Of a stretch of DNA of 64,000 nucleotides, positions 10,242 through 19,846 are shown piece by piece. Position 1 is the first letter of the stretch, and every line of letters starts with the position of its first letter. The stretch comes from Pseudobutyrivibrio xylanivorans (GTDB lineage: Bacteria; Bacillota; Clostridia; Lachnospirales; Lachnospiraceae). The stretch lies in NCBI RefSeq assembly GCF_010906925.1, contig NZ_VTVE01000001.1, positions 372,001-436,000 on the forward strand. The letters are read 5' to 3'. A model generated the notes under the pieces. The model saw only the letters and a program-made list of their open reading frames with translations. It ran no database searches and had not been told where the DNA came from. The translations under genes and the position numbers were made by a program.

Positions 10242-11306
10242 ATGGAAATCAGATTTGAAAAACGCGAAAAATTAAAGGAAAAGCCAGATTGGAAGAACCT
10301 TGGTTTTGGAAAGTACATGACTGATTACATGTTTGTTTGTGATTGGGATAGAGAGATTGGCTGGCATGATGCCAGAATCGTCCCAGAGGGACCAATCGAA
10401 ATGGACCCAGCATGCATGACCCTTCATTATGCCCAGGAGACATTTGAGGGCCTCAAAGCATACCGCAGAGAAGATGGAAAGATTCAGCTTTTCAGACCAG
10501 AGATGAATGCAAAGAGAATGATTAATTCTAACGAGAGACTTTGCATGCCAGGTTTCCCTGTGGAGGACTTTGTACAGGCAGTTTCAGCTCTTGTTAAGAC
10601 TGAGGAGGCATGGGTGCCATCCGAGAAAGATACATCACTTTATATTAGACCATTCATGTTCGCAACAGAGGCTGCTCTTGGCGTTCATATGGCAAAATCT
10701 TACAAGTTTATGATACTTTGTTGTCCAGTTGGAGCATATTATGCAACAGGACTTGACCCAGTAAAGATTTTAGTAGAAAATGAATTGGTACGAGCAGTTG
10801 CAGGTGGTACTGGCTTTACTAAATGTGGTGGTAACTATGCAGGTTCTATCGCAGGTCAGGTTAAGGCTGAGAAGCTTGGCTATTCACAGGTATTGTGGCT
10901 CGATGGTAACGAGAGAAAGTACGTTGAGGAAGTTGGTACTATGAACATCATGTTCAAGATTGACGGTGAGATCTGGACAGCACCTACAGTAGGTACAGTT
11001 CTTCCAGGTGTTACAAGAGACTCAATGATTCACCTTCTCCGTGATTGGGGCTATACAGTTCGTGAGGAGCGTCTTGCAATTGATGATCTTATGAAGGCTG
11101 GCCATGATGGCAAGCTTGAAGAGGTCTTCGGTACAGGAACAGCAGCAGTTATCTCTCCAGTCGGTGAACTCCGTTTTAAGGATGATGTTGTTGTAATAAA
11201 TGGAGGTAAAACTGGCGAGCTTACCCAGAAGCTTTACGATACTCTTACAGGTATCCAGTGGGGAAGACTCGAGGATAAGTATGGATGGACGAGGGTTATA
11301 GAGTAG
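10242..11306 (+). CDS. ilvE: Branched-chain amino acid aminotransferase
   Basis: PLP enzyme that interconverts branched-chain amino acids and their 2-oxo acids with glutamate, in the cytoplasm. The 354 residues are typical of the longer (eukaryote-like, BCAT type II) class. Family features include FGKYMTDYMF, LHYAQETFEGLKAYR, the PLP-binding lysine region in GGNYAGSIAGQVKAEKLGYSQVLWLDG, and EEVGTMNIMF. The start at 10242 has GGAGG 5 bases upstream; an ATG 16 codons earlier lacks a site. The 3' end overlaps the downstream GGDEF-EAL gene by 22 bases. I saw no leader peptide rich in Leu, Ile or Val, so classical attenuation is not supported. Confidence 0.95.
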   Translation: MEIRFEKREKLKEKPDWKNLGFGKYMTDYMFVCDWDREIGWHDARIVPEGPIEMDPACMTLHYAQETFEGLKAYRREDGKIQLFRPEMNAKRMINSNERLCMPGFPVEDFVQAVSALVKTEEAWVPSEKDTSLYIRPFMFATEAALGVHMAKSYKFMILCCPVGAYYATGLDPVKILVENELVRAVAGGTGFTKCGGNYAGSIAGQVKAEKLGYSQVLWLDGNERKYVEEVGTMNIMFKIDGEIWTAPTVGTVLPGVTRDSMIHLLRDWGYTVREERLAIDDLMKAGHDGKLEEVFGTGTAAVISPVGELRFKDDVVVINGGKTGELTQKLYDTLTGIQWGRLEDKYGWTRVIE

Positions 11307-13921
11307 ACTTAGAATTAGAAATCAATAATGAGGCTATGCAGTCTTTGCAGGACTCATTTTGCAAGGCCAATGACATTTATGTGATGTGCGTTGGTAAAAC
11401 TCAAGGCCAAATCACTTCCTTCTCTGGCACTAAGCCAGAGGAGGAATTTGTTGACCGTAATTTCTCTAGCGAGTTGCGCAGGGAGATACTAGATTCCTTT
11501 GTGGATGGTAACGTAGAAAATGTTGTGGAGCGTTACGGCACAGAGGATTATTTATTATACAGAGGAGTTGCTATCAGAGGACTAGAGGGCAAGTGTCAGG
11601 GCGTTTGGTTATGCTTTGGTATTGCAAGAGATAGACTTCCTGATACAGAGATACTTCCTTCTGAGATGAGGACTACCACAACAGAGGATTTTGATAAATC
11701 CATTGCTTTGATTGAGACTCTTACTAAGCATTATTTCGCAGAGAAGATCAAGAATCACGCTCTGAAGGTGAAGCTTTCCGACGAGAGGCAAGCAGAGACA
11801 GAGATAGAGTCTCGCCTTAAGAAAAATGAGATTATGACTGATATCTTAAGGCTTATGGAATCAGACAATTCTTTCTTTGAAGTGGCATCAGACATTCTTG
11901 TAGAGGCTGGCCACTATGTTGACTGCACCAACACAGCTATTTTACAGATTAATTCAGATGGTATTAATGCAGATATGATTTGCGAATGGTGTGCAGAGGG
12001 GGCAGAGCCTTTGCAGCCTATTTTCCAAAAGGTTCCAATTCTTAGCCTGCCATTTATGAATGGCAAGCCATACACCATTTCATCTGATGCAGTACTACCA
12101 GAGCTTTTTGAAGTTTTCTTTATTAAATATGGAATCAAGGCAGCGATTTTCTTGCCTATCAATGTTAATGATTCTGCAGAGATGTACCTTTGCTTTATTT
12201 CTAGGGGTCAGGAGCGCAAGTGGAGCGTTGAGGATTTGCGCTTCGCCAATGACACCAAGAGAATCATCGGTACAGTTTTAGTTAAAAAGATAACTACCAA
12301 TTCTTTGGCTAGTTCATATTCTGCTTTGGAGGCTATTCTCCAGAATGCAGGTTATGGTGTAGTTGTAGCCGATTTGGCTACCAGAGAATTCTTATACAAT
12401 AATGATACATTCATAAGGATGTTCAGCAACGAAGTAGATAGACTTGCTATCGAGGAGATTATCTTTGATAAGCGCTATACACTTTCTGAGATTAACGGCT
12501 ATTCGGCTAATGGTTCAGGAAAGTGGTTTGATATTTCTATTGCCAGCATAGAGTGGGTAGATGGACGTCAGGTTAGACTTCTTACATTCTATGACACCAC
12601 CGACCTTCGTATCTATCAGAAAAAGGTGGAAAAGCAGGCACAGGAAGATATCCTCACAGGCCTTTACAATCGTCAGGCATGCGAAAAGGATATTGCCATG
12701 GAGTTCCATGTGGCTACAAAGCTTGGCAAGGAATTTGCAGTTCTTATGCTTGACCTAGATGATTTCGCTAGTGTCAATGAGGGACTTGGCTATCAGGTGG
12801 GAGATGATTTGCTTGAGTATATTGCTCACAGCATCAATGACATTTCCTACATTAAAAATAAATGCTACCGAGTTGGTGGCGACGAGTTCGCAGTAATTGT
12901 AGACCATGCTAATATTGACAATCTTGATATGGTTATCAAGAGAATTATGAATCTCTTCGCTAATCCATGGATTTTAAATGGTCAGGAATATTACTGTACA
13001 GTCAGCATGGGTTGTGTTAAGGGCCCATCGGATGTGACTGATTCTTCAGCTATTCTTACACGACTTAATATTGCACTTCATGGTGCCAAGAATAAGGGTA
13101 AGAACAGATTTGAGTTCTATGATGCTAATTCAGATGCAGTTGTAGCTGAAAAGGTTAAGATGGAGCAGGCTATGCGCAAGGCTGTTGAGGATGACTGCAA
13201 GGAATTTGAGGTTTACTATCAGCCTATTATGGAATTTGTTAATGGAATTCCTACATGTTGCGGAGCTGAGGCTCTAGTGAGATGGAATTCTCCTGAGTAC
13301 GGACTGGTTCTTCCAGATCAGTTTATCTCTCAGGCGGAGCAGCTTAAGTTGATCAATTCAATTGGTCAGCACGTACTTTTAGAGGCTGCCAAGAGCTGCA
13401 AGCACTGGAATGACTTTGGTCATCCAGAATACAAGGTCAATGTTAATCTATCCGTAGTACAGCTTACTCAGTCAGATTTCCTTGATAAGCTTGATATGGT
13501 ACTTAAACAGACGGCTATTGACCCACAGAATCTTACACTTGAGGTTACAGAGTCACTTGCCATTAATGACATGGAGAGGATGATTAAGCTTTTAGATGCA
13601 ATCAGAGCCAAGGGATGCAGAGTTGCACTTGATGATTTTGGTACTGGTTATTCATCACTTAATTACATCAGGACCATGCCACTGGACACAATTAAAATAG
13701 ACAGAGCATTTGTTTCCGATATGAATTCTGACCATTTTTCAGAAGTATTCGTTAAGACAATTTCTGAATTGGCAGATTCTCTTGATGTAGATGTATGCGT
13801 AGAGGGAGTTGAGTTTGATAAGCAGGTTGATATGATTGGTAAATTCTCAGTCAATCTTGCTCAGGGATTTTTCTTTGATAAGCCGCTTACAAAAGAGGAT
13901 TTTGAAAAGAAATACTTATAG
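11285..13921 (+). CDS. PocR-GAF-GGDEF-EAL cyclic di-GMP signalling protein
   Basis: An 878-residue soluble protein that should make and/or degrade cyclic di-GMP. The N-terminal 120 residues look like a PocR ligand-binding domain (LQDSFCKANDIYVMCV). A GAF-like region (about 170-330) and a PAS-like segment (about 340-430) follow, then a GGDEF domain with an intact GGDEF near 531 and an EAL domain from about 645 with EALVRW, LDDFGTGYSS and VEGVEF. No RXXD inhibitory site stands five residues before GGDEF (that position reads YIKN). No membrane segment is seen. The chosen ATG lies inside the end of ilvE, 10 bases after GAGG; ATG 11336 is an alternative start. Overlap with a metabolic gene suggests translational coupling, though a functional link is only inference. 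Confidence 0.88.
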   Translation: MDEGYRVDLELEINNEAMQSLQDSFCKANDIYVMCVGKTQGQITSFSGTKPEEEFVDRNFSSELRREILDSFVDGNVENVVERYGTEDYLLYRGVAIRGLEGKCQGVWLCFGIARDRLPDTEILPSEMRTTTTEDFDKSIALIETLTKHYFAEKIKNHALKVKLSDERQAETEIESRLKKNEIMTDILRLMESDNSFFEVASDILVEAGHYVDCTNTAILQINSDGINADMICEWCAEGAEPLQPIFQKVPILSLPFMNGKPYTISSDAVLPELFEVFFIKYGIKAAIFLPINVNDSAEMYLCFISRGQERKWSVEDLRFANDTKRIIGTVLVKKITTNSLASSYSALEAILQNAGYGVVVADLATREFLYNNDTFIRMFSNEVDRLAIEEIIFDKRYTLSEINGYSANGSGKWFDISIASIEWVDGRQVRLLTFYDTTDLRIYQKKVEKQAQEDILTGLYNRQACEKDIAMEFHVATKLGKEFAVLMLDLDDFASVNEGLGYQVGDDLLEYIAHSINDISYIKNKCYRVGGDEFAVIVDHANIDNLDMVIKRIMNLFANPWILNGQEYYCTVSMGCVKGPSDVTDSSAILTRLNIALHGAKNKGKNRFEFYDANSDAVVAEKVKMEQAMRKAVEDDCKEFEVYYQPIMEFVNGIPTCCGAEALVRWNSPEYGLVLPDQFISQAEQLKLINSIGQHVLLEAAKSCKHWNDFGHPEYKVNVNLSVVQLTQSDFLDKLDMVLKQTAIDPQNLTLEVTESLAINDMERMIKLLDAIRAKGCRVALDDFGTGYSSLNYIRTMPLDTIKIDRAFVSDMNSDHFSEVFVKTISELADSLDVDVCVEGVEFDKQVDMIGKFSVNLAQGFFFDKPLTKEDFEKKYL

Positions 13922-13988
13922 GTCAAACCCTGTTTACAGGTTTTGTCATAGATACTAATAATGGAAAGAAATTAGGAAAGGGAAAGTA

Positions 13989-15245
13989 ATGTACACATTA
14001 AACGACATCAAAAACACTGATGCAGAAGTTGCAGAGGCTATAGTTAAGGAGTTTAACAGACAGTCACAGCACATCGAGCTTATTGCTTCTGAGAACTGGG
14101 TATCACCAGCGGTTATGTCTGCTATGGGCTCAGTCCTCACTAACAAATATGCAGAGGGTTATCCAGGAAAGCGTTATTATGGCGGATGCCAGGAGGTTGA
14201 CGTAGTAGAGGAGCTTGCAAGAGAGAGAGCTAAGGAGCTTTTCGGCTGCGAGTATGTTAATGTTCAGCCACACTCAGGAGCTCAGGCTAACATGGCAGTA
14301 CAGTTTGCAGTACTTAAGCCAGGCGACACAGTTATGGGAATGAACCTTGATCACGGCGGACACCTTACTCATGGTTCACCAGCTAATTTCTCTGGAGTAT
14401 ACTTCAACATCGTTCCTTATGGAGTAAATGACGATGGATTTATTGACTATGATGAGGTAGAGCGTATTGCTTTAGAGTGCAAGCCAAAGATGATTATTGC
14501 TGGTGCTTCAGCATACTGCCGCAAGATTGACTTCAAGCGTTTTAGAGAAATCTGTGATAAGGTTGATGCAGTGCTTTTTGTTGATATGGCACATATTGCA
14601 GGACTTGTTGCTGCAGGTGTACATGAGAGCCCAGTTCCTTATGCTGATATTGTTACTACAACTACTCACAAGACACTTCGTGGTCCACGTGGTGGTATGA
14701 TTATGGCAACAGCAGAGGCTAATGAGAAATACAACTTTAACAAGGCTGTATTCCCTGGTATTCAGGGTGGTCCTCTTATGCATGTTATAGCTGGCAAGGC
14801 TATCTGCTTCAAGGAGGCTCTTGATCCTTCATTCAAGGAATATGGACAGCAGATTGTTAAGAACGCTCAGGCACTTTGCAAGGGCCTTCAGGACAGAGGA
14901 ATCAAGATCGTATCTGGTGGTACAGACAATCACCTTATGCTTATTGACTTGACTCCATTTGAGCTTACAGGCAAGGTTGTTGAGAAGCTTCTTGATGATG
15001 CTCATATCACAGCTAATAAAAATACAATTCCTAACGATCCTAAGTCACCATTTGTTACATCTGGTATCCGTCTTGGTACACCAGCTGCTACAACTCGTGG
15101 TCTCAAGGAAGCTGATTTCGATCAGGTTGCAGAGGCAATCTCAATCGTTATCAAGGAGCAGGAAGCAGGAGTTGAGAAGGCTAGAGCAATTATTAAGACT
15201 CTTACAGACAAATATCCACTACCAGGTGCTGAGGGATTCTGCTAG
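13989..15245 (+). CDS. glyA: Serine hydroxymethyltransferase
   Basis: PLP enzyme converting serine and tetrahydrofolate to glycine and methylene-tetrahydrofolate; main source of one-carbon units. The 418 residues match the bacterial family. Family signatures include [41 protein letters not shown] and the PLP-lysine segment [14 protein letters not shown] near residue 226. AGGAAAG precedes the ATG. The preceding 67 bases contain only a weak imperfect hairpin, so transcription from upstream may continue. The downstream TPP riboswitch separates it from the thiamin operon. Its glycine product is also a possible thiazole precursor, but this organism has thiH (tyrosine-dependent), so no direct link is claimed. 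Confidence 0.97.
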   Translation: MYTLNDIKNTDAEVAEAIVKEFNRQSQHIELIASENWVSPAVMSAMGSVLTNKYAEGYPGKRYYGGCQEVDVVEELARERAKELFGCEYVNVQPHSGAQANMAVQFAVLKPGDTVMGMNLDHGGHLTHGSPANFSGVYFNIVPYGVNDDGFIDYDEVERIALECKPKMIIAGASAYCRKIDFKRFREICDKVDAVLFVDMAHIAGLVAAGVHESPVPYADIVTTTTHKTLRGPRGGMIMATAEANEKYNFNKAVFPGIQGGPLMHVIAGKAICFKEALDPSFKEYGQQIVKNAQALCKGLQDRGIKIVSGGTDNHLMLIDLTPFELTGKVVEKLLDDAHITANKNTIPNDPKSPFVTSGIRLGTPAATTRGLKEADFDQVAEAISIVIKEQEAGVEKARAIIKTLTDKYPLPGAEGFC

Positions 15246-15272
15246 AATATATTTGTTTGTTAATTAAATATT

Positions 15273-15433
15273 TACGGGAGCTTGTATACAGGCTGAGAGG
15301 AAGGTGTGACCTTCGACCGAGAACCTGATTTGGATAATGCCAACGTAGGGACGCCGATTTTTCATGTCGGAATATGTGATTCGTAAATACGAAATGAGAA
15401 CTATGGAGCATCCAATTTGGGTGCTCCTTTTTT
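15273..15433 (+). promoter_or_regulatory. TPP riboswitch with terminator platform
   Basis: The aptamer (about 15273-15357) contains the hallmark GGCTGAGAGG near 15291, the P3 arm GGAAGGTGTGACCTTC, and ACCTGATTTGGATAATGCC followed by AACGTAGGGA at 15323-15351. A strong terminator hairpin follows at 15405-15433. This is the classical arrangement in which thiamin pyrophosphate binding allows the terminator to form and shuts off the downstream operon. A small hairpin around TTCGTAAATACGAA (near 15380-15393) lies between the two and may take part in the switch. Confidence 0.95.
15405..15433 (+). terminator. Riboswitch-controlled terminator
   Basis: GGAGCATCC (15405-15413) pairs with GGGTGCTCC (15419-15427, one T-G) followed by six T. 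It lies 52 bases before the thiE start and is the expression platform of the TPP riboswitch. Confidence 0.92.
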
Positions 15434-15485
15434 GTTGTAATGATTATGGCTAGTACAGGCATCCTGATGTAAAAGGAGGATAATG

Positions 15486-16115
15486 ATGGATTTTGACAGT
15501 ACCCTTTATTTCATTACTGACAGCAGTAACTATGAAAAGGATGAATTTCTATTTAGGGTAGAGGAGGCGCTAAAAGGTGGTGTTACCCTCATGCAATTGC
15601 GAGAGAAAAATCGCACTACAAGAGAGTACATTGAACTGGCTCAGGCGGTACATGAGATTTCGAAAAAGTACAATGTGCCACTTATTATAGATGACCGTGT
15701 GGACGTAATGCTTGCAGCAGATGCTGAGGGTGTCCACGTAGGGGCAGAGGATATGCCGGTGGCCCTTGCTAGAAAAATAATTGGCCCAAACAAGATACTT
15801 GGGGCAACAGCAAAAAAAGTTCCTGTGGCAGTTGCCGCTTATGAAGATGGCGCTGATTATTTGGGAGTAGGAGCAATCTATCCTACAACTACAAAGGTAA
15901 AAACAGTGCTCACTTCAACAGACACACTTGCGGATATTTGCAAGGCAGTACCTATTAAGGTAAATGCCATAGGTGGATTGAATCCTACAAATCTTCATGT
16001 ATTAAAGGGGATTGATATAGACGGAGTGTGTGCAGTGTCTGCAATTATGAAGGCTGACTCGCCAAAGAAGGCGGCAGAGGAGCTAAAAAGAAGCTTTTTG
16101 GAGCTTAACAAATAA
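15486..16115 (+). CDS. thiE: Thiamin phosphate synthase
   Basis: Joins HMP-pyrophosphate to thiazole phosphate to give thiamin phosphate. About 209 residues of a TIM barrel. Visible family motifs: TLMQLREKNRTTREY (pyrophosphate and substrate contacts), IIDDRVDVML, GVHVGAEDMP, DYLGVGAIYPTTTK and VNAIGGLNPTN. Two adjacent ATGs exist (15483 and 15486); AGGAGG at 15474-15479 lies 6 bases before the second, which I prefer. It is the first gene of the riboswitch-controlled operon, 12 bases before thiD. Confidence 0.95.
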   Translation: MDFDSTLYFITDSSNYEKDEFLFRVEEALKGGVTLMQLREKNRTTREYIELAQAVHEISKKYNVPLIIDDRVDVMLAADAEGVHVGAEDMPVALARKIIGPNKILGATAKKVPVAVAAYEDGADYLGVGAIYPTTTKVKTVLTSTDTLADICKAVPIKVNAIGGLNPTNLHVLKGIDIDGVCAVSAIMKADSPKKAAEELKRSFLELNK

Positions 16116-16127
16116 GGAGGGGATGAA

Positions 16128-16967
16128 ATGAAGGCGGTACTATCAATCGCTGGCAGCGACAGCAGTGGTGGAGCTGGTATTCAGGCGGACCTTAAGACTA
16201 TGACGGTTCACGGTGTTTTTGGAATGACTGCTATTACAGCACTTACAGCACAAAATACAACTGGGGTAACTGCTATACAGGAATCTACACCAGAATTTCT
16301 GGAGAAGCAAATTGATGCATGTTTATCTGATATTCCTGTTGATGCTGTGAAAATCGGCATGCTTCCATCTGCAGAGCAGGTGGAAGTTGTGGCAAAAAAG
16401 CTTAAGGAATACAAGGTGAGAAATCTGGTAGTGGACCCAGTTATGGTAGCTACATCAGGTAGCAAACTTATGAAGGATTCTACAGCCTCTGTTATGGCAA
16501 ATTTATTATTTCCAATTAGCACTGTGATTACTCCAAATATTCCAGAGGCAGAGGCACTTCTTGGAAAGACTATCGCAAACAAAAATCAGATGGAAGAAGC
16601 TGCTAAGGCCTTATCAGAAGAATACGGCTGCAGTGTGCTAATAAAGGGAGGGCATTCCATTGAGGATGCCTGCGATGTGCTTTTTGACAAGGGGCAGGTC
16701 AGCTGGTATGAGACAACTAAAATTGACAATCCAAATACCCATGGTACTGGATGTACTTTGTCATCAGCCATAGCAAGCAATTTGGCTCTTGGATTTGATT
16801 TAAAAGAATCAGTGAAAAATGCCAAGGAATATATAACATCAACAATTTCCGACGGTCTTGATTTAGGAAAGGGCAGTGGGCCACTAAATCACATGGTGGG
16901 ATTAATTAGAGAAAAGGGGGATGCAGATGGTAGCAATAAACGGGAAAGATTATGCAGCGGCAGGTAA
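16128..16967 (+). CDS. thiD: Hydroxymethylpyrimidine/phosphomethylpyrimidine kinase
   Basis: Phosphorylates HMP and HMP-phosphate for the pyrimidine branch of thiamin synthesis. A ribokinase-fold protein of 279 residues. Seen: SIAGSDSSGGAGIQADLKT at the N-terminus, VKIGML, VDPVMVATSG, TPNIPEAE, VLIKGGH and the C-terminal catalytic NTHGTGCTLSSAIAS. AAGGAGG precedes the ATG. The normal C-terminus would be near HMVGLIREKG; the last dozen residues are read through the beginning of thiS in another frame, giving a 41-base overlap. This implies tight translational coupling of thiD and thiS. Confidence 0.95.
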   Translation: MKAVLSIAGSDSSGGAGIQADLKTMTVHGVFGMTAITALTAQNTTGVTAIQESTPEFLEKQIDACLSDIPVDAVKIGMLPSAEQVEVVAKKLKEYKVRNLVVDPVMVATSGSKLMKDSTASVMANLLFPISTVITPNIPEAEALLGKTIANKNQMEEAAKALSEEYGCSVLIKGGHSIEDACDVLFDKGQVSWYETTKIDNPNTHGTGCTLSSAIASNLALGFDLKESVKNAKEYITSTISDGLDLGKGSGPLNHMVGLIREKGDADGSNKRERLCSGR

Positions 16968-17121
16968 GAATCTAGCTTCGGTTTTGACTGAGATGAAATA
17001 TGATTTTAGAACTATTGCTGTGGAAATCAACGAAGAGATTGTTTCAAAGAAATTCTATGAGGAGACAATTTTAAATGATGGGGACGTAGTGGAGGTAGTT
17101 AGCTTTGTGGGAGGAGGCTGA
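16927..17121 (+). CDS. thiS: Sulfur carrier protein ThiS
   Basis: Small ubiquitin-like protein (64 residues) whose C-terminal Gly-Gly is adenylated by ThiF and converted to a thiocarboxylate, the sulfur donor for ThiG. The end VVEVVSFVGGG is diagnostic. ATG 16927 lies 6 bases after AAGGGGG; ATG 16921, immediately after that run, is less likely. It overlaps the end of thiD and its stop overlaps the first possible thiF start. Confidence 0.93.
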   Translation: MVAINGKDYAAAGKNLASVLTEMKYDFRTIAVEINEEIVSKKFYEETILNDGDVVEVVSFVGGG

Positions 17122-17123
17122 TG

Positions 17124-17756
17124 ATGGTCAGTAAGGATGAGTTTTATCAAGCCTTAGTAGAGCGCCATGGCATAGATAATCAGCGGAAATTTGATGAGGC
17201 TACTGTGGCTATTTGCGGCCTTGGAGGACTTGGTTCCAATGTAGCTATCTGTCTAGCTAGAGTAGGAATTGGGCGGCTGATACTTATAGATTTTGACCTT
17301 GTAGATGTGACTAATCTCCATAGGCAACAGTACAAGATATCTCAGGTAGGCATGGCAAAGACAGAGGCCCTCAGAGAAAATCTTCTTGAGATTAATCCAT
17401 TTATTACAGTACAGACTCATAGGGTGAAAATGGATGAGAGTAATAGCCTTGATTTGATAAAGGATGCAGACATAGTCTGTGAGGCATTTGACAGACCAGA
17501 GTGTAAATCAATGTTAGCAGATATCGTATTTACGAATTTTAAGGATAAATATTTGGTATCTGCCTCAGGTATGGCTGGATTTAAAAGTGCCAACGACATT
17601 ATCACCAAAAAGCTCACATCACATTTTTATATTTCTGGAGATGGAGTCAGCGATGTAAGTGATGGAATAGGACTAGTATCATCTCGAGTTATGACCTGTG
17701 CAGGCCATGAGGCTCACATGATTATAAGGCTTTTAATAGGAGAAAAGAATCCATAA
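17124..17756 (+). CDS. thiF: ThiS adenylyltransferase ThiF
   Basis: E1-like enzyme that adenylates the C-terminus of ThiS. The 210-residue short form typical of Clostridia. The nucleotide-binding loop is VAICGLGGLGSNVAI near residue 27, followed by LILIDFDLVDVTNLHRQQY with the metal/ATP residues. C-terminal region contains TCAGHEAHMIIRLL. It lacks the zinc-binding CXXC pairs of the longer E. coli form, which fits the short class. ATG 17121 and 17124 are both possible; GGAGG at 17113-17117 favours 17124. Next gene thiG begins 47 bases after the stop. Confidence 0.92.
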   Translation: MVSKDEFYQALVERHGIDNQRKFDEATVAICGLGGLGSNVAICLARVGIGRLILIDFDLVDVTNLHRQQYKISQVGMAKTEALRENLLEINPFITVQTHRVKMDESNSLDLIKDADIVCEAFDRPECKSMLADIVFTNFKDKYLVSASGMAGFKSANDIITKKLTSHFYISGDGVSDVSDGIGLVSSRVMTCAGHEAHMIIRLLIGEKNP

Positions 17757-17803
17757 CTAGTTGGATTTTATAGTAATTGATTGTAAAAGGGAAAGGACAA
17801 AAA

Positions 17804-18571
17804 ATGGAACAGGACAAACTGGTAATTGGCGGTAAAGAATTTGATTCAAGATTTATTCTCGGCTCAGGAAAGTACTCAATGAAGCTTATTGAGGCTGCTA
17901 TAAAGGATGCAGGAGCTGAGATTATTACACTTGCAGTAAGACGTACTAATACAAAGGAAGAGGAAAATATTTTGGATTACATTCCAAAGAATGTCACATT
18001 GCTTCCTAATACTAGCGGAGCTAGAGATGCCAAGGAGGCTGTTAGAATTGCCCGTCTTGCAAGAGAGCTTGGATGTGGAGATTTTGTAAAGATTGAGATT
18101 ATGAAGGATTCTAAATACCTTCTTCCAGATAATTACGAGACAATAAAGGCTACAGAGATTCTTGCAAAAGAGGGCTTTGTGGTTATGCCATATATGTATC
18201 CAGACTTGAATGTGGCAAGAGAACTGCAGAATGTGGGTGCAGCCACAATCATGCCACTTGCCTCACCAATAGGCTCTAACAAGGGACTTGCTACAAAGGA
18301 ATTTATTCAGATTCTCATCGATGAAATCGACCTTCCTATTATTGTGGATGCTGGAATCGGCAAGCCATCACAGGCCTGTGAGGCCATGGAAATGGGTGCT
18401 GCTGCAATTATGGCCAATACAGCCCTTGCTACAGCAGGTGATTTGACTATGATGGCATCAGCATTTAAGCAGGCTATTGAGGCAGGAAGAAAAGCATATC
18501 TAGCAGGTCTTGGACGTGTGTTAACAAGAGGAGCACAGGCCTCAGATCCACTTACAGGATTTTTACATTAG
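17804..18571 (+). CDS. thiG: Thiazole synthase
   Basis: Forms the thiazole phosphate ring from DXP, dehydroglycine (from ThiH) and ThiS thiocarboxylate. About 255 residues of a TIM barrel, matching the family. Motifs: [28 protein letters not shown], the Schiff-base lysine in [31 protein letters not shown] and NTALATAGD. The start at 17804 is 8 bases after AAAGGA; the ATG nine codons upstream adds unrelated residues. It is followed 9 bases later by thiH, the usual partner. Confidence 0.95.
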   Translation: MEQDKLVIGGKEFDSRFILGSGKYSMKLIEAAIKDAGAEIITLAVRRTNTKEEENILDYIPKNVTLLPNTSGARDAKEAVRIARLARELGCGDFVKIEIMKDSKYLLPDNYETIKATEILAKEGFVVMPYMYPDLNVARELQNVGAATIMPLASPIGSNKGLATKEFIQILIDEIDLPIIVDAGIGKPSQACEAMEMGAAAIMANTALATAGDLTMMASAFKQAIEAGRKAYLAGLGRVLTRGAQASDPLTGFLH

Positions 18572-18580
18572 GAGGCTGTC

Positions 18581-19831
18581 ATGGAAAACAATTTTTTAGT
18601 AGATTCAGATTTACTTTCTGAGACTGCACTTAAGAGAAAACATCAGCTGGAAAATGACCCTAGCAGTCGTATAGACCATATGAAATATTTGCCAGGGATG
18701 GATGTGATTGAGTCTGACGTATGCTCGAAGGTAATGGCCCAGATTCAAAGCTATGACTATAGCAAATATACAGCAAAGGATGTAAGACGAGCACTTACTA
18801 GCGAGAGATGTACTATAGAGGATTTTAAGGCCCTACTTTCTCCTGCAGCAGAGCCATTTCTTGAGCAGATGGCTGAGCGTGCTCAGAAGGAGACAGGAAA
18901 GCACTTCGGAAATACGGTATATCTTTTTACACCACTTTATATAGCTAATTACTGTGAAAACTATTGTGTATACTGCGGCTTTAACTGCTACAACAAAATT
19001 AAAAGACTGAGACTTGATACTGAGCAGATTGAGCATGAGATGAAGGTAATAGCTGAAAGTGGCATGGAGGAAATCCTGATTTTAACAGGAGAGAGCCCTG
19101 CAAAATCTGATGTGAAATACATTGGGGAAGCCTGCAAGATAGCTAGAAAATATTTCAAGATGGTAGGCATCGAAATCTACCCTGTAAATGTGGAGGATTA
19201 CAAATACCTTCATGAATGTGGAGTGGATTATGTGACTGTCTTCCAGGAGACCTATGACACTGACAAATACGAGAAGCTACATCTCATGGGCAATAAGAGA
19301 GTGTGGCCATACAGATTTGATTCCCAGGAGCGTGCTCTTATGGGAGGTATGAGAGGTGTTGGCTTTTCAGCACTGCTTGGACTTTCTGATTTTAGAAAGG
19401 ATGCACTAGCATCTGCCCTTCACGTGTACTATTTGCAGAGAAAATATCCACATGCGGAAATGTCCCTTTCTTGTCCTAGACTTCGCCCAATCATTAATAA
19501 CGAGACAATCAATCCTCTTGATGTGGGAGAACGACAGCTTTGTCAGGTGCTATGTGCCTACCGCATTTTCCTGCCATTCTGCGGAATTACAGTTTCATCT
19601 AGAGAGACAGCAGAGTTTAGAAATGGTATAGCAAAAATTGCTGCTACCAAAATCTCAGCAGGTGTCTCTACAGGAATTGGAGACCATGAGGAAAAATATA
19701 GTGGCGAGCAGGAAAGCGATACAGGAGATGAACAGTTTGAAATCTCAGATGGCAGAAGCCTTGGCACTATGTATATAGATATGTCAAATGAAGGATTACA
19801 GCCGGTTTTTAACGATTATTTATATGTATAA
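18581..19831 (+). CDS. thiH: 2-iminoacetate synthase (tyrosine lyase) ThiH
   Basis: Radical SAM enzyme that cleaves tyrosine to dehydroglycine and p-cresol, supplying ThiG. The 416 residues contain the [4Fe-4S] motif CENYCVYCGF (CX3CX2C) near residue 125, the SAM-associated EILILTGESP, and the C-terminal family segment GDEQFEISDGRS. A short hydrophilic insertion (around KYSGEQESDT) precedes this last segment and makes the protein somewhat longer than typical. GGAGG lies 7 bases before the ATG. Use of ThiH rather than the oxidase ThiO fits a strict anaerobe. Confidence 0.94.
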   Translation: MENNFLVDSDLLSETALKRKHQLENDPSSRIDHMKYLPGMDVIESDVCSKVMAQIQSYDYSKYTAKDVRRALTSERCTIEDFKALLSPAAEPFLEQMAERAQKETGKHFGNTVYLFTPLYIANYCENYCVYCGFNCYNKIKRLRLDTEQIEHEMKVIAESGMEEILILTGESPAKSDVKYIGEACKIARKYFKMVGIEIYPVNVEDYKYLHECGVDYVTVFQETYDTDKYEKLHLMGNKRVWPYRFDSQERALMGGMRGVGFSALLGLSDFRKDALASALHVYYLQRKYPHAEMSLSCPRLRPIINNETINPLDVGERQLCQVLCAYRIFLPFCGITVSSRETAEFRNGIAKIAATKISAGVSTGIGDHEEKYSGEQESDTGDEQFEISDGRSLGTMYIDMSNEGLQPVFNDYLYV

Positions 19832-19846
19832 AGGAGAATTTTTATT

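Noticed and set aside
13922-13952. Terminator between the GGDEF-EAL gene and glyA
   Set aside because: The CAAACCCTG/CAGGTTTTG hairpin has a mismatch and no T run.
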